NCBI RefSeq assembly: GCF_035917975.1
Contig: NZ_CP109130.1
Coordinates: 4,464,001 to 4,528,000 of the forward strand
Source of the DNA: Streptosporangium sp. NBC_01756
GTDB taxonomy: Bacteria; Actinomycetota; Actinomycetes; Streptosporangiales; Streptosporangiaceae
DNA length: 64,000 bases
Direction: 5' to 3'
Shown: positions 24,503 to 32,919 of the stretch, one piece after another
Position numbering within the stretch: position 1 is the first letter of the stretch
Layout of the letters: the number at the start of each line of letters is the position of its first letter
Program-made: the position numbers and the translations under genes
Notes under the pieces: generated by a model
Told to the model about the DNA's origin: nothing
Databases searched by the model: none
The model's input: the letters and a program-made list of their open reading frames with translations, nothing else

Positions 24503-25236
24503 CCGTCTCCTTGCCTCCGTCCGTGCCGCGGCACCGACGGCCGTGGCGCGGAACCAGCGGAACCACCTGCGGGGGCGGCTCCTGGCCTCGCCGGCCTCGG
24601 TGAGGCATCGGTCACAGGCCCGGGAGAGGCGTTCTCTCCCGATCGCCGTGCCACCAGGCACTCCGGTGGTTCACGGCCGACCTCGGATCAAGATCAGAAA
24701 AAAAATGACGCACACCCACTGACAGGTTGCCTCGGGCAATTATATATATTTGCCCGAGGCAACCAGATTTAAGCGATCAGGTCATTGGGGGACGTCCACG
24801 AGAACTACCTGTCCGGCCGGACGACATGCACGCGGTGACCGGGGCGGTCAGACGAGATGTGCCGTTCACCGGTTCCGGGACGGATCTCATGCCCCCGACG
24901 ACACCCCAGGGGTGCGGCGAGGCACCTGTCGGCCGGTCGGCCGAGTCGCTGAAAGCCCATCGGCCGACGGCCGGTGGGCGGGTGACCGTCCGACGGCTCG
25001 ACGTGGCCCGGCCCCCCAGCCTCCACGTCCGTCGGGTACGGCCCGCACCCGACGGCGGGTGTGACGAGGAAGCCACTCACCTCGACCCGCCGGCCCGCAA
25101 CGTTCCCTGACGACCGGTCCGACGAGGAGACCACCGGGCTCTCAGCCCTCCTCGCCGGGCTCCGCACGGGCTCCGACGCGCACTGTGCCCGCGTCGCTCG
25201 TCTCCTCCGCACGGTGCAGACAGTGAAAGGATCTCA
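24503..25236. other. Long leader region of the MFS gene
   Basis: 734 bp without a supported gene. It holds a strong double operator at 24725-24764 overlapping an AT-rich promoter core, then a ~470-base region up to the MFS start (AAAGGATCTCA upstream of the ATG). Weak open frames at 24727-25110 and elsewhere have neither a Shine-Dalgarno site nor a domain. Confidence 0.45.
24725..24764. promoter_or_regulatory. Double TTGCC-TCG-GGCAA operator of the MFS-YceI-MarR operon
   Basis: GGTTGCCTCGGGCAA (24725-24739) and its exact complement (24750-24764) flank TTATATATAT. Each arm is itself a 5-3-5 dyad (TTGCC-TCG-GGCAA), the shape bound by MarR-family dimers. The AT spacer could be the -10 region. 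Likely bound by the MarR protein encoded at 28875. Confidence 0.65.
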
Positions 25237-27711
25237 ATGACAACCGCAGTACCAGCCGAGGCGCGGGAAGCGGCACCCGATTCGGATGCTCCGATGACAC
25301 ATCGGCAGATCATGGAAGCGCTGTCGGGACTGCTGCTCGGCCTGTTCGTGTCGATCCTGTCGTCGACCGTCGTGTCGAACGCGCTGCCCACCATCGTCTC
25401 CGATCTGCACGCGGGCGAGACCACCTACACCTGGGTCATCACGGCGACCCTGCTCGCGCTCACCGTCTCCACCCCCATCTGGGGCAAACTCGCCGACCTG
25501 GTGAGCAAGAAGCTCCTGGTCCAGGCCGGTCTGGTCATCTACGTCGCCGGCTCGGCGTTCGCCGGTCTCGCCCAGAACCCCGGGATGCTCATCGGAGCGC
25601 GGGTCGTCCAGGGCATCGGTGTCGGCGGTCTCAGCGCCCTGGTCCAGGTCGTCATGGCGGCGATGATCTCGCCGCGCGAGCGCGGCCGCTACTCCGGTTA
25701 CATCGGCGCGGTCTTCGCCCTCGCCACCGTCACCGGCCCGCTGATCGGCGGTGTCATCGTGGACACCTCGTGGCTCGGCTGGCGGTGGTGCTTCTACGTC
25801 GGCGTACCCTTCGCCGTCATAGCGCTGATCGTCCTGCAGAAGACCCTCCACCTCCCCGTCTCCACCCGCAAGGCCAAGGTCGACTGGAGCGGGGCCGTAC
25901 TGATCTCCGCCGCGGCCTCGCTGCTGCTGATCTGGATCTCCTTCGCCGGCGCCGACTACGACTGGCTGTCGTGGCAGACCGGTGCGATGGTCGGCGGCGC
26001 GGTCGTGCTGGCGCTGCTTTTCGTGCTCGTGGAGATGAAGGTGGCGGAGCCCCTCGTCCCGTTGCGGCTGTTCCGCAACAAGGCGATCACTCTGGCCGTG
26101 CTGGCCAGCCTGTTCGTCGGCGTCGGGATGTACGGCGTCACGACGTTCCTCAGCCAGTACTTCCAGCTGGCTCGCGGCGAGTCGCCCACGATGGCCGGGA
26201 TCATGACCCTGCCCATGATCCTTGGACTGGCGCTGTCGTCGGCGGTCGTGGGGCAGCTCATCTCCCGCACCGGCCGCTGGAAGATCTTCCTGATCATCGG
26301 CGGCATCTCCCTCACCGCCGGATTCGCCCTCATGGGCATGCTGCGCGCCGACACCGACTACTGGCTCACCTCGATCTACATGTTCCTCACCGGCGTGGGC
26401 GTCGGCATGACCATGCAGAACCTCGTCCTGTCCGTGCAGAACCAGGTGCGGCCGCAGGAACTGGGCACCGCCAGCTCGGTGGTCACGTTCTTCCGCACAC
26501 TCGGCGGTACGGCCGGCGTCGCGGCACTCGGCGCGGTGCTGACCAACCGGGTCGCCCAGTACACCACGGACGGCCTGGCCGAGCTGGGGATCCAGAACAC
26601 CGCCGACGACGGCACGATCCCGAAGCTCTCCGCGCTGCCCGCCCCGGTCCGCGCGGTCGTCCAGGCCGCGTTCGGCCACGGTGTCGGAGACGTGTTCCTG
26701 TACGGCGCACCCCTGGCGCTTCTCGCGCTGATCGTCATGCTCTTCATCAAGGAGGTCCCGCTGCGGTCCTCCAACAGCGAGCCGCTCCCGGCGGACAGCG
26801 ACGCGCTCCCGGCCAGGGGCACGGCATCCGGCCGCCACGCCCACCGCGAGGCGCAGGAGCGGATGGCGGCGAGCACCGCCGATCAGCGCGGTTTCAGTGG
26901 CTTCGCCCCAGCCCGGGAACCGGCCCAGAGCACGGCGTACACGTCGGAGCTCCAGAGCAGTGGAATCCGCGGCCGCATCCGCAGTGGAGACGGAACGCCG
27001 GTGGGCCACGCCACCCTCACCCTGATCGACGTACGGGGGCACCAGCTCGGTCGTGCGACCACCCAGCCCGACGGCACGTACAGTCTGTGGACCCCCCGCA
27101 GCGGCACGTACGTCCTGATCGCCTCGGCCGGTGAGCACGATCCGCAGGTCGCGACCCTGGTCGTCGGCGACCATCCGCTGGAGTTCGACCTGGTGCTCGC
27201 GGGCTCCGGCAAGCTCACCGGCACCGTGCGCGACACGGAGGGCAAGCCGGTCGACCAGGCGATGGTCATCGTGACGGACGTGCGCGGAGAGGTGGTCACC
27301 ACGGGTCTGACCGGCGAGGACGGCGTCTACGGCTTCAGCGGCGTCGTCGCGGGGACCTACACCATCGCGGTCAGCGCCGGCGCGTACCGTCCGGTGGCGG
27401 TGCCGGTCGAGGTCGGCACCGGCCAGACCACGCAGGACGTCGAACTGTCGGCCGGTGTCCGGGTCCGCGGCACGATCCGCGCCGGGAGCCGGGGCGACCT
27501 GCTCGCCGACGCCCGGGTCACGCTGCTCGACGGGGCGGGCAACGTCGTCGGCACGGCGACGACCGGCGAGGACGGGGAGTACGCCTTCGCCGACCTCACC
27601 GGCGGCCAGTACACCATCATCGCCACCGGATACCCGCCGGTGGCGAGCTCTCTCACCCTGACCGGCCGGGGCGACGACGGGCACGACCTCTGGCTCGGCC
27701 ATCCGGAGTGA
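25237..27711 (+). CDS. DHA2-type MFS drug exporter fused to three carboxypeptidase-regulatory-like domains
   Basis: 824 residues. Residues ~20-510 form a 14-helix EmrB/QacA-like exporter (WVITATLLALTVSTPIWGKLADLVSKK, GARVVQGIGVGGLSALVQVVMA, GTASSVVTFFRTLGGTAGVAALG). After a polar linker, residues ~577-820 contain three beta-sandwich repeats of the CarboxypepD_reg type: IRGRIRSGDGTPVGHATLTL, LTGTVRDTEGKPVDQAMVIV and VRGTIRAGSRGDLLADARVTL, each ending in a PDGTYSL/EDGVYGF/EDGEYAF turn. With 14 helices the tail should be cytoplasmic, which is odd for this fold. Followed by a YceI protein with the same domain and a MarR regulator. Confidence 0.88.
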   Translation: MTTAVPAEAREAAPDSDAPMTHRQIMEALSGLLLGLFVSILSSTVVSNALPTIVSDLHAGETTYTWVITATLLALTVSTPIWGKLADLVSKKLLVQAGLVIYVAGSAFAGLAQNPGMLIGARVVQGIGVGGLSALVQVVMAAMISPRERGRYSGYIGAVFALATVTGPLIGGVIVDTSWLGWRWCFYVGVPFAVIALIVLQKTLHLPVSTRKAKVDWSGAVLISAAASLLLIWISFAGADYDWLSWQTGAMVGGAVVLALLFVLVEMKVAEPLVPLRLFRNKAITLAVLASLFVGVGMYGVTTFLSQYFQLARGESPTMAGIMTLPMILGLALSSAVVGQLISRTGRWKIFLIIGGISLTAGFALMGMLRADTDYWLTSIYMFLTGVGVGMTMQNLVLSVQNQVRPQELGTASSVVTFFRTLGGTAGVAALGAVLTNRVAQYTTDGLAELGIQNTADDGTIPKLSALPAPVRAVVQAAFGHGVGDVFLYGAPLALLALIVMLFIKEVPLRSSNSEPLPADSDALPARGTASGRHAHREAQERMAASTADQRGFSGFAPAREPAQSTAYTSELQSSGIRGRIRSGDGTPVGHATLTLIDVRGHQLGRATTQPDGTYSLWTPRSGTYVLIASAGEHDPQVATLVVGDHPLEFDLVLAGSGKLTGTVRDTEGKPVDQAMVIVTDVRGEVVTTGLTGEDGVYGFSGVVAGTYTIAVSAGAYRPVAVPVEVGTGQTTQDVELSAGVRVRGTIRAGSRGDLLADARVTLLDGAGNVVGTATTGEDGEYAFADLTGGQYTIIATGYPPVASSLTLTGRGDDGHDLWLGHPE

Positions 27712-27750
27712 CATCGGTCGCCGGGCCGCGTCCACGAAGAGGGACCGGCC

Positions 27751-27890
27751 CGGCAGGGCTGGGAGCGGAGCCCGGCAGCGGCGGAGCCGGGGCCGGGGCC
27801 CGACAGGGCTGGGAACGGAGCCCGGCAGCGGCGGAGCCGGGGCCGGGGCCCGACAGGGCCGGTAGCGGAGCCCGGCAGCGAGGCGCCCGG
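27751..27890. repeat. 50-bp tandem repeat, nearly three copies
   Basis: Exact 50-bp period with copies starting at 27751, 27801 and 27851 (core GGAGCCCGGCAGCGGCGGAG), filling most of the MFS-YceI spacer. Transcribed with the operon; G-rich and able to fold strongly. Confidence 0.88.
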
Positions 27891-27937
27891 CACACCGGGC
27901 GCGGTCACCCCAGTAAGCGAGCGAAAGCAGGATCACC

Positions 27938-28792
27938 ATGTACACCAGCCCTCAGGACTTCGAAAGCGCGCCTTCGGGGCGGCGCGGTCTGCATGCCCTG
28001 GTGCGGACGAAGGACGGCTGGGCGGTGCCGTACGCGATCGTCACCGTGACTGACATGTCCGGCAACCAGGTCGTGCGGACGGAGACGGACGCCGAAGGCG
28101 CGGTGCTGACCGAGCCGTTGGCGCCCGGCGTCTACACCGCCGTCGTCACCGCGGCCGGATACGCGCCCATCGCGTCGACGGCGATCGCGACCGCTTCCGG
28201 CGCCGCCGAGCTGGGCACACTCGTGCTCGCGCGGCAGGGCGGTGTGGAACTGCCGCCGCCCGGCCGATGGGCCATCGACCCCGCGCATTCGAAGGTGTCC
28301 GCGACCGCGCAGCACCTCGGGCTGTCCAGCGTGCAGGGACGGTTCGCCGAGTTCTCCGGCCGGATCGAGGTCGGCGCGACCGCCGAGGCGTCCAGCGTCG
28401 CCGTCGAGATCGACGCGACGTCGATCGGCACGGGCAACGACACGCGTGACGACCATCTGCGTTCGGCGGACTTCCTCGATGTCGAGTCGTATCCGACGAT
28501 CTCCTACTGGAGCACCGGGCTGTCGGCCGCGGGTCCGGACCGGTGGACGCTGCACGGGGTCCTGATGATGAGCGGGATCACGCGGCCGGTCGATCTCGAC
28601 CTGACCTACCTCGGCACGAGCCCCGACCCGTGGGGTGGCCTGCGTGCCGCGTTCCACGCCGTCACCGAGTTGCGCCGTGAGGATTTCGCGATGAACTACA
28701 ACCAGGTGGTGCAGGCGGGGATCTCGCTGATCGGGGCCACCCTGAAGGTCGAGCTGGACGTCCAGGCGGTCCAGGGGGAACTCGCGCCGTAG
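27938..28792 (+). CDS. YceI-family protein with an N-terminal carboxypeptidase-regulatory-like domain
   Basis: 284 residues. Residues ~15-95 are a beta-sandwich repeat (LHALVRTKDGWAVPYAIVTV..GAVLTEPLAPGVYTAVV) like the tail of the preceding MFS protein. Residues ~107-280 are a YceI lipocalin-like barrel (WAIDPAHSKVSATAQHLGLSSVQGRFAEFSG, TRDDHLRSADFLDVESYPTISY, GITRPVDLDLTYLG). YceI proteins bind isoprenoid or other lipophilic ligands. No signal peptide is visible. In operon with the exporter, it may capture the exporter's substrate (inference). Confidence 0.9.
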   Translation: MYTSPQDFESAPSGRRGLHALVRTKDGWAVPYAIVTVTDMSGNQVVRTETDAEGAVLTEPLAPGVYTAVVTAAGYAPIASTAIATASGAAELGTLVLARQGGVELPPPGRWAIDPAHSKVSATAQHLGLSSVQGRFAEFSGRIEVGATAEASSVAVEIDATSIGTGNDTRDDHLRSADFLDVESYPTISYWSTGLSAAGPDRWTLHGVLMMSGITRPVDLDLTYLGTSPDPWGGLRAAFHAVTELRREDFAMNYNQVVQAGISLIGATLKVELDVQAVQGELAP

Positions 28793-28874
28793 ATCTGATC
28801 GTTCCACCGGATGAGGGATGACCGGCTCTGCGGAGAAGGCGGATAATCATCACCACCCGAAGGGAGGAGGCCCG

Positions 28875-29354
28875 ATGACCGAGATACAGGCGGCGCCGGT
28901 TCCCGTCGACGGGAACGGGGCCCACTGCGCGGTCGAGCACCAGCTCGGTGTCCTCCTCCGGCGTTCCCGTGCGCTGTCCGCGGAGCTGGGCCGCGTGGTG
29001 CACCCGGAGTTGGAGCCCGGCGCGTACGGGCTGCTGGTGCGCATCGGAGAGGTGGCTCCGGCGCGCTCCAGCGACCTGGCCACCTACTTCTGTGTCGGCA
29101 AGGCGACCATCAGCCGTCAGCTCAAGGTCCTGGAGGGGCTGGGGTTGATCGGGCGTGAGCCCGATCCGCTGGACGGCCGCGCCCACCTGCTGAATCTGAC
29201 CGACGAGGGGCGGGTGAAGCTCGGCCGCGCGCGGACGGCCCGGCAGGAGCGCTACCACGCGATGCTCGCCGCCTGGCCGGAAGAGGACGTGCGGTCGCTG
29301 GCCCAGATGCTGGCCCGCTTCAACGCCCTCACCGACACGCCTGGCGACACCTGA
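28875..29354 (+). CDS. MarR-family transcriptional regulator
   Basis: 159 residues from the ATG at 28875, preceded by GGGAGGAGG. The winged-helix core reads SSDLATYFCVGKATISRQLKVLEGLGLIGREPDPLDGRAHLLNLTDEGR, with the DxR wing. Third gene of the MFS-YceI-MarR operon, so probably the autorepressor of that operon through the TTGCC-TCG-GGCAA sites at 24725-24764. Confidence 0.9.
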   Translation: MTEIQAAPVPVDGNGAHCAVEHQLGVLLRRSRALSAELGRVVHPELEPGAYGLLVRIGEVAPARSSDLATYFCVGKATISRQLKVLEGLGLIGREPDPLDGRAHLLNLTDEGRVKLGRARTARQERYHAMLAAWPEEDVRSLAQMLARFNALTDTPGDT

Positions 29355-29451
29355 CCCGCCCCGGCCCCGGCGGCGAGCGTGCGGCATTCGGCCGCCGGGT
29401 TCCCGTGGGAGAGGCCGTCCCCGGCGGACACCCTGCCGAGTGCGCCGAAGA

Positions 29452-29889
29452 TCAGTCCGCGACGAAGCGGGCCCTGCGCCCCTCGTGCTCGCGCTGCCGC
29501 CGGACGACGTAGGCACCCGGCGGGCAACCGGTGGCCCCGTGCTCGGGATGCAGCAGGTAGGCGACGGCCGAGGTCTCGAAGATGCCGATCGCCAGTCCGT
29601 CGGAGTCCGACACGTCGGTCGTCCACCGGCAGGTGCCCGGGTCGGCGACGAGCGTGTGCGGATTGCCCCCGGCCGCGCCGCGGAGCAGTTCGACCCCCTC
29701 GGGGGGCACATCCGTCCAACTGGCCGCGGTCCAGAACCGTACGGACGACGCGACGACGGAGCGCGGGATGACGATGAGGTCGCCCTGGGCTTGGAGCCCG
29801 TCGACGACCGGGATGCTCGCCGCCTGCTCAAGGTGGTCGAGCACGGTGAGCCCGGTCTGCTGGGAGAGTGATGCGAGAGTCACAGTCAT
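29452..29889 (-). CDS. Uncharacterised small protein next to a DUF6745-like gene
   Basis: 145 residues from the ATG at 29889 (GAGGTGA upstream). There is no signal peptide or membrane segment. The middle part is rich in hydrophobic beta-like runs (GDLIVIPRSVVASSVRFW, GLAIGIFETSAVAYLLHPEHG) and the end is basic. It starts 10 bp after the stop of the larger gene upstream on the same strand, so the two are co-translated. I do not recognise the family. Confidence 0.7.
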   Translation of the reverse strand: MTVTLASLSQQTGLTVLDHLEQAASIPVVDGLQAQGDLIVIPRSVVASSVRFWTAASWTDVPPEGVELLRGAAGGNPHTLVADPGTCRWTTDVSDSDGLAIGIFETSAVAYLLHPEHGATGCPPGAYVVRRQREHEGRRARFVAD

Positions 29890-29899
29890 GGAAGTCACC

Positions 29900-30982
29900 T
29901 CAGGTTCGGCGGACGAGAAGGGAGTACTGCTCGGCGGACAGCCCGTAGGTCCAGCCGGCGGCGGCGATCGGATCGTCGAAGAAGCCCGGCACGGTCAGCC
30001 CGTACCGGCGACGGCGCCCGTCGCGTTCCAGGGATCCGTTGACCGCGAGGAGCACCCTGGTCTCCTTCCGCATGTCGAACAGCCGCAGCTCCGAGCCGGG
30101 GTTGCCGGGGTCCGGCGCGGCGGCGACCAGCCGCAGCCCGGCCTGGCCGATGTAGGACGCCCAGCCGATGTGCTCGATCGCGCACCGCCTGACCTCGACG
30201 TTGCCCTCCGCAGCGATCCGCTGGACGCTCGGATCCGTGATCACCCAGGAGGGCACCTGCGTCCCATGCCAGGAGTACGCGTCCCACCCGTCCGCGTAAC
30301 GCACGGCGGGGCCGTCCGCACAGTGCAGCCGCACTTCGCCGTCGTCGCCCCACACCTCCGTGTGCACGGCGACGGGTCGCTCGGAGATGACGCACACGTC
30401 CTCGTGAGGCCACCACCAGCCGGATGACCGGGCCGCTGCCGCCCACAGGTCGAGCTGCCGGGTCTGCTCGGGGGTGAAGACCACGCCGGCCGCCCGGCGG
30501 AGGGCGTCGTAGTGGGCGATCCAGGAGACGCACTGCGTCCCGTACCAGCCGCTCCCCGGGTAGGACTGCGCGTCGTGTGCCGCCCGGACCGGAATGAGGA
30601 GCGAACTGCTGGTGGACTGCGAAAGCGAGCTGCGGACCTCCTGGCGGATCAGCCGGTCCATCGGCTGATGCACCCATCTGACCTGGGCGTCGAGTCCGCG
30701 GCACAGCTCTCTCATCAGGGCGGAGAACCGGGGTGGCAGCGGCCATTCCGACGTGTGGGCGGCGGCCTTCGAAGGCCGGGAACGCACACCCGGTGGGACG
30801 GTCGTCAGAGCCGCGACCGGTGACGGGACCCAGTGGAAACGTGGTGGAGCGAGCCCGATCAGGTGGTAGAGCTCGGAGATCGCGGCCTCTGCGGCCGGAC
30901 GGTCGGCGGGCAGCGTCGACAACGCCCGGCCCAGCCATTCTTCGCGGATTTCAGCAGCTTCCCGCTGCACGAGAGCGCTCAC
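29900..30982 (-). CDS. DUF6745-like protein
   Basis: 360 residues, GTG start. The Trp-rich HGTQVPSWVITDP followed by NVEVRRCAIEHIGWASYI, and a C-terminal LRLFDMRKETRVLLAVNGS..LTVPGFFDDPIAAAGWTYG, resemble the DUF6745 family, which has no known activity and often occurs beside small partner proteins. The N-terminal half is helical. No catalytic motif is identified. The family assignment is from memory of the motif and moderately certain. Confidence 0.65.
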   Translation of the reverse strand: MSALVQREAAEIREEWLGRALSTLPADRPAAEAAISELYHLIGLAPPRFHWVPSPVAALTTVPPGVRSRPSKAAAHTSEWPLPPRFSALMRELCRGLDAQVRWVHQPMDRLIRQEVRSSLSQSTSSSLLIPVRAAHDAQSYPGSGWYGTQCVSWIAHYDALRRAAGVVFTPEQTRQLDLWAAAARSSGWWWPHEDVCVISERPVAVHTEVWGDDGEVRLHCADGPAVRYADGWDAYSWHGTQVPSWVITDPSVQRIAAEGNVEVRRCAIEHIGWASYIGQAGLRLVAAAPDPGNPGSELRLFDMRKETRVLLAVNGSLERDGRRRRYGLTVPGFFDDPIAAAGWTYGLSAEQYSLLVRRT

Positions 30983-31211
30983 CGGATGAGGGTGGCGTCG
31001 TCCTTTCCAAAGATCATGTCAGGAATGGTGACAGATCGACCCGGCACATGTCCAGCGCGGACGCATGCCGCCCTCGATGCGCACGGAGCCGAAGGCCGTG
31101 AGACAAACGGGCTCCCGGTCCGTTCCGGGAACCGCGTACGGGGAGCCGCCGGCGTGAACGGGCGCTTCCGCATCGACGGGTCCCCAGACGAGAACGAAAC
31201 TTTTGCCGCCA

Positions 31212-31240
31212 TTGACGTCTACCTAACAGGTATGTATAAC
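31212..31240 (+). promoter_or_regulatory. Promoter of SapA-like gene 1
   Basis: TTGACG (31212-31217), 17-bp spacer, TATAAC (31235-31240). Inside the spacer lies TACCT-AAC-AGGTA, a possible operator. The leader to the GTG start at 31437 is ~190 bases and conserved in the duplicate. Confidence 0.65.
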
Positions 31241-31436
31241 TTTCCTGCGAGTGATCGATTATGGCTGCCCGGAAACCGTGGAACTCGATGACCTTCGCCA
31301 CGGGTCCGGCCTGCCCGGTTGTCTTCTGTCAGGGCGCCACCGAAGGGTGTGCGTATCTCGACGTCTGCCGATCGGCGGGTTGCGCTGCCGTAGATGATCG
31401 CGCTTCACCGAACGACCACCCCTCAGGAGATTTTCT

Positions 31437-31838
31437 GTGCGCAGATTCAAGCAGGGAGCCGCGCTCGCAGTCGCCACCGTGGCCGCGCTCGCCGGAGCCC
31501 TCGCCACCAGCAGCCCGGCGATGGCGGCATCGTCGCCGATCTCGGCCTGCGGCGGCGGCTCCTACCACGTGATCGACCAGCACGACCTGGGCAAGGCCAC
31601 CGTCTACCTGCTCTACAACGGCACCACCAACTGCGTGGTCACCTGGAAGGACAGCCCCAACAGCACCTACGTCAACGCCGTGATGCGCGTCGAGGGGAGC
31701 ACTACCTGGGGCCAGGACCCGGGTAACTTCTCGACTTACGCCGGCCCGGTGAAGATCTCCGCCAAGGGGCAGTGCATCCAGTGGGGCGGCATCTACGGCA
31801 GCGCGTATTACACCTCGCCCTTTGAGCACTGCGGCTGA
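31437..31838 (+). CDS. SapA-like secreted protein, copy 1
   Basis: 133 residues, GTG start with CAGGAG upstream. Signal peptide ALAVATVAALAGALATSSPAMA-A; mature ~105 residues. Motifs ACGGGSYHVIDQHDL, TVYLLYNGTTNCVVTWK, NFSTYAGPVKISAKGQCIQWGG and the terminal HCG match the family of Streptomyces spore-associated protein A, with four conserved Cys (probably two disulfides). Exported, probably to the cell surface or spore coat; molecular role unknown. Nearly identical to copy 2 at 32403. Confidence 0.88.
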   Translation: MRRFKQGAALAVATVAALAGALATSSPAMAASSPISACGGGSYHVIDQHDLGKATVYLLYNGTTNCVVTWKDSPNSTYVNAVMRVEGSTTWGQDPGNFSTYAGPVKISAKGQCIQWGGIYGSAYYTSPFEHCG

Positions 31839-31889
31839 TCAAGGCTCTTGGTCCTGCGTGGATCCGTCGGCCGACATGTTCGATGCCGT

Positions 31890-31915
31890 CGGCGGTGGGA
31901 CCTCCTCCACCGCCG
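31890..31915. terminator. Hairpin after SapA-like gene 1
   Basis: CGGCGGTGG (31890-31898) pairs with CCACCGCCG (31907-31915) around an 8-base loop. Confidence 0.55.
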
Positions 31916-31960
31916 CTGACGCGTGAATGGCTGTCTCCGGCTTCCCCGATCCCGAAGCAG

Positions 31961-32052
31961 CTAGATCGGGCCCGGTTCGCGGGCTCGGACGCCTGCCTGG
32001 AAGCGGGACTCGGCGCCCAGCGCCGTCATCAGTTCCGCCACCCGGCGGTACG
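31961..32052 (-). pseudogene. 3' fragment of the LuxR-like regulator gene
   Basis: 92 bp nearly identical to the last ~30 codons and stop of the regulator at 32920-33552 (..RVAELMTALGAESRFQAGVRARE..). It is a by-product of the tandem duplication; the promoter and the rest of the gene are missing. Confidence 0.85.
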
Positions 32053-32175
32053 TGCGCACGGAGCCGAAGGCCGTGAGACAAACGGGTTCCCGGCCCGTCC
32101 CGGGAACCGCACGCAGGGAGTCGCCGGCCCTCCGCATCGACGGGTCCGCAGAGGAGAACGAGGCTTTTGCCGCTC

Positions 32176-32204
32176 TTGACTCCTACCTAAAAAGTATGTA
32201 TACC
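32176..32204 (+). promoter_or_regulatory. Promoter of SapA-like gene 2
   Basis: TTGACT (32176-32181), 17-bp spacer, TATACC (32199-32204). The spacer dyad present in copy 1 is decayed here (TACCTAAAAAGTA), so the two copies may be regulated differently. Confidence 0.6.
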
Positions 32205-32402
32205 GTAGCTGCCACAGATCAATTATGGCTGCCCGGAAACCGTGGAACTTGATGGCCTCCGTCACGGGTCCGGCCTGCCCGATCGTCTTCTGTCGGGGCG
32301 CCACCGAAAGGGTGTGCGTATCTCGACGTCTGCAGCCCGGTGGGTTGCGTGGCCGTAGATGATCTCGGCTTCGCCGAACGACTACCCCTCAGGAGATTTT
32401 CT

Positions 32403-32798
32403 GTGCGCAGATTGAAGCAGGGAGCCGCGCTCGCGGTCGCCACCGTGGCCGCGCTCGCCGGGACCCTCGCCGCCGGCAGCCCGGCGATGGCGGCATCGAC
32501 GCCGATCGGGGCATGCGGCAGCTCCTACCACGTGATCGACCAGCACGACCTGGGCAAGGCCACCGTCTACCTGCTCTACAACGGCACCACCAACTGCGTG
32601 GTCACCTGGAAGGACAGCCCCAACAGCACCTACGTCAACGCCGTGATCCGGGCCGGGGGGTGGGCCTGGGTCGCGGACCCGGGTAACTACTCGACTTACG
32701 CCGGCCCGGTGAAGCTCTCCGCCAAGGGGCAGTGCATCCAGTGGGGCGGCAACTACGGCAGCACGCTGTACACCTCGCCCTCTGAGCACTGCGGCTGA
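32403..32798 (+). CDS. SapA-like secreted protein, copy 2
   Basis: 131 residues, GTG start after TCAGGAGATTTTCT. Same signal peptide and fold as copy 1: ACGSSYHVIDQHDL, TVYLLYNGTTNCVVTWK, NYSTYAGPVKLSAKGQCIQWGG, terminal HCG. Two residues are missing near the N-terminus and changes cluster in the loop NAVIRAGGWAWVADPG, whereas the core is identical, which fits a recent duplication with some divergence of exposed loops. All Cys are kept, so it is probably functional. Confidence 0.88.
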   Translation: MRRLKQGAALAVATVAALAGTLAAGSPAMAASTPIGACGSSYHVIDQHDLGKATVYLLYNGTTNCVVTWKDSPNSTYVNAVIRAGGWAWVADPGNYSTYAGPVKLSAKGQCIQWGGNYGSTLYTSPSEHCG

Positions 32799-32849
32799 TC
32801 AAGGCTCCTGGTCCCGCGTGGATCCGTCGGCCGACATGTTCGATGCCGT

Positions 32850-32875
32850 CGGCGGTGGCACCTCCGCCACCGCCG
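32850..32875. terminator. Hairpin after SapA-like gene 2
   Basis: CGGCGGTGGC (32850-32859) pairs with GCCACCGCCG (32866-32875); duplicate of the hairpin at 31890-31915 and located between convergent genes. Confidence 0.6.
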
Positions 32876-32919
32876 CGGACACGTGAATGGCTGCTCCGGG
32901 TTATCCGATCCCGGAGCAG

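Larger units (their letters stand above)
31078..32052. repeat. About 970-bp tandem duplication, first copy
   Basis: The segment 31078-32052 is repeated at 32053-33014 with high identity. It includes the promoter, the leader, the SapA-like gene and the 3' end of the LuxR-like regulator. Joints share TGCGCAC (31078-31084, 32053-32059, 33015-33021), so a 7-base microhomology appears to have mediated the duplication. Confidence 0.85.

Noticed and set aside
24727..25110. ORF in the leader of the MFS gene
   Set aside because: TTG start inside the operator, no ribosome-binding site, no domain.
25234..27945. Very long minus-strand open frame opposite the MFS fusion gene (about 900 codons)
   Set aside because: It is a high-GC mirror of a real gene; its translation is Arg/Asp/Gly-rich with no domain, while the plus strand encodes a clear exporter.
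31014..31301. Minus-strand ORF before SapA-like gene 1 and its twin at 32029-32304
   Set aside because: Similarity between the two comes only from the DNA duplication; no start signal, and they run through the sapA promoter.
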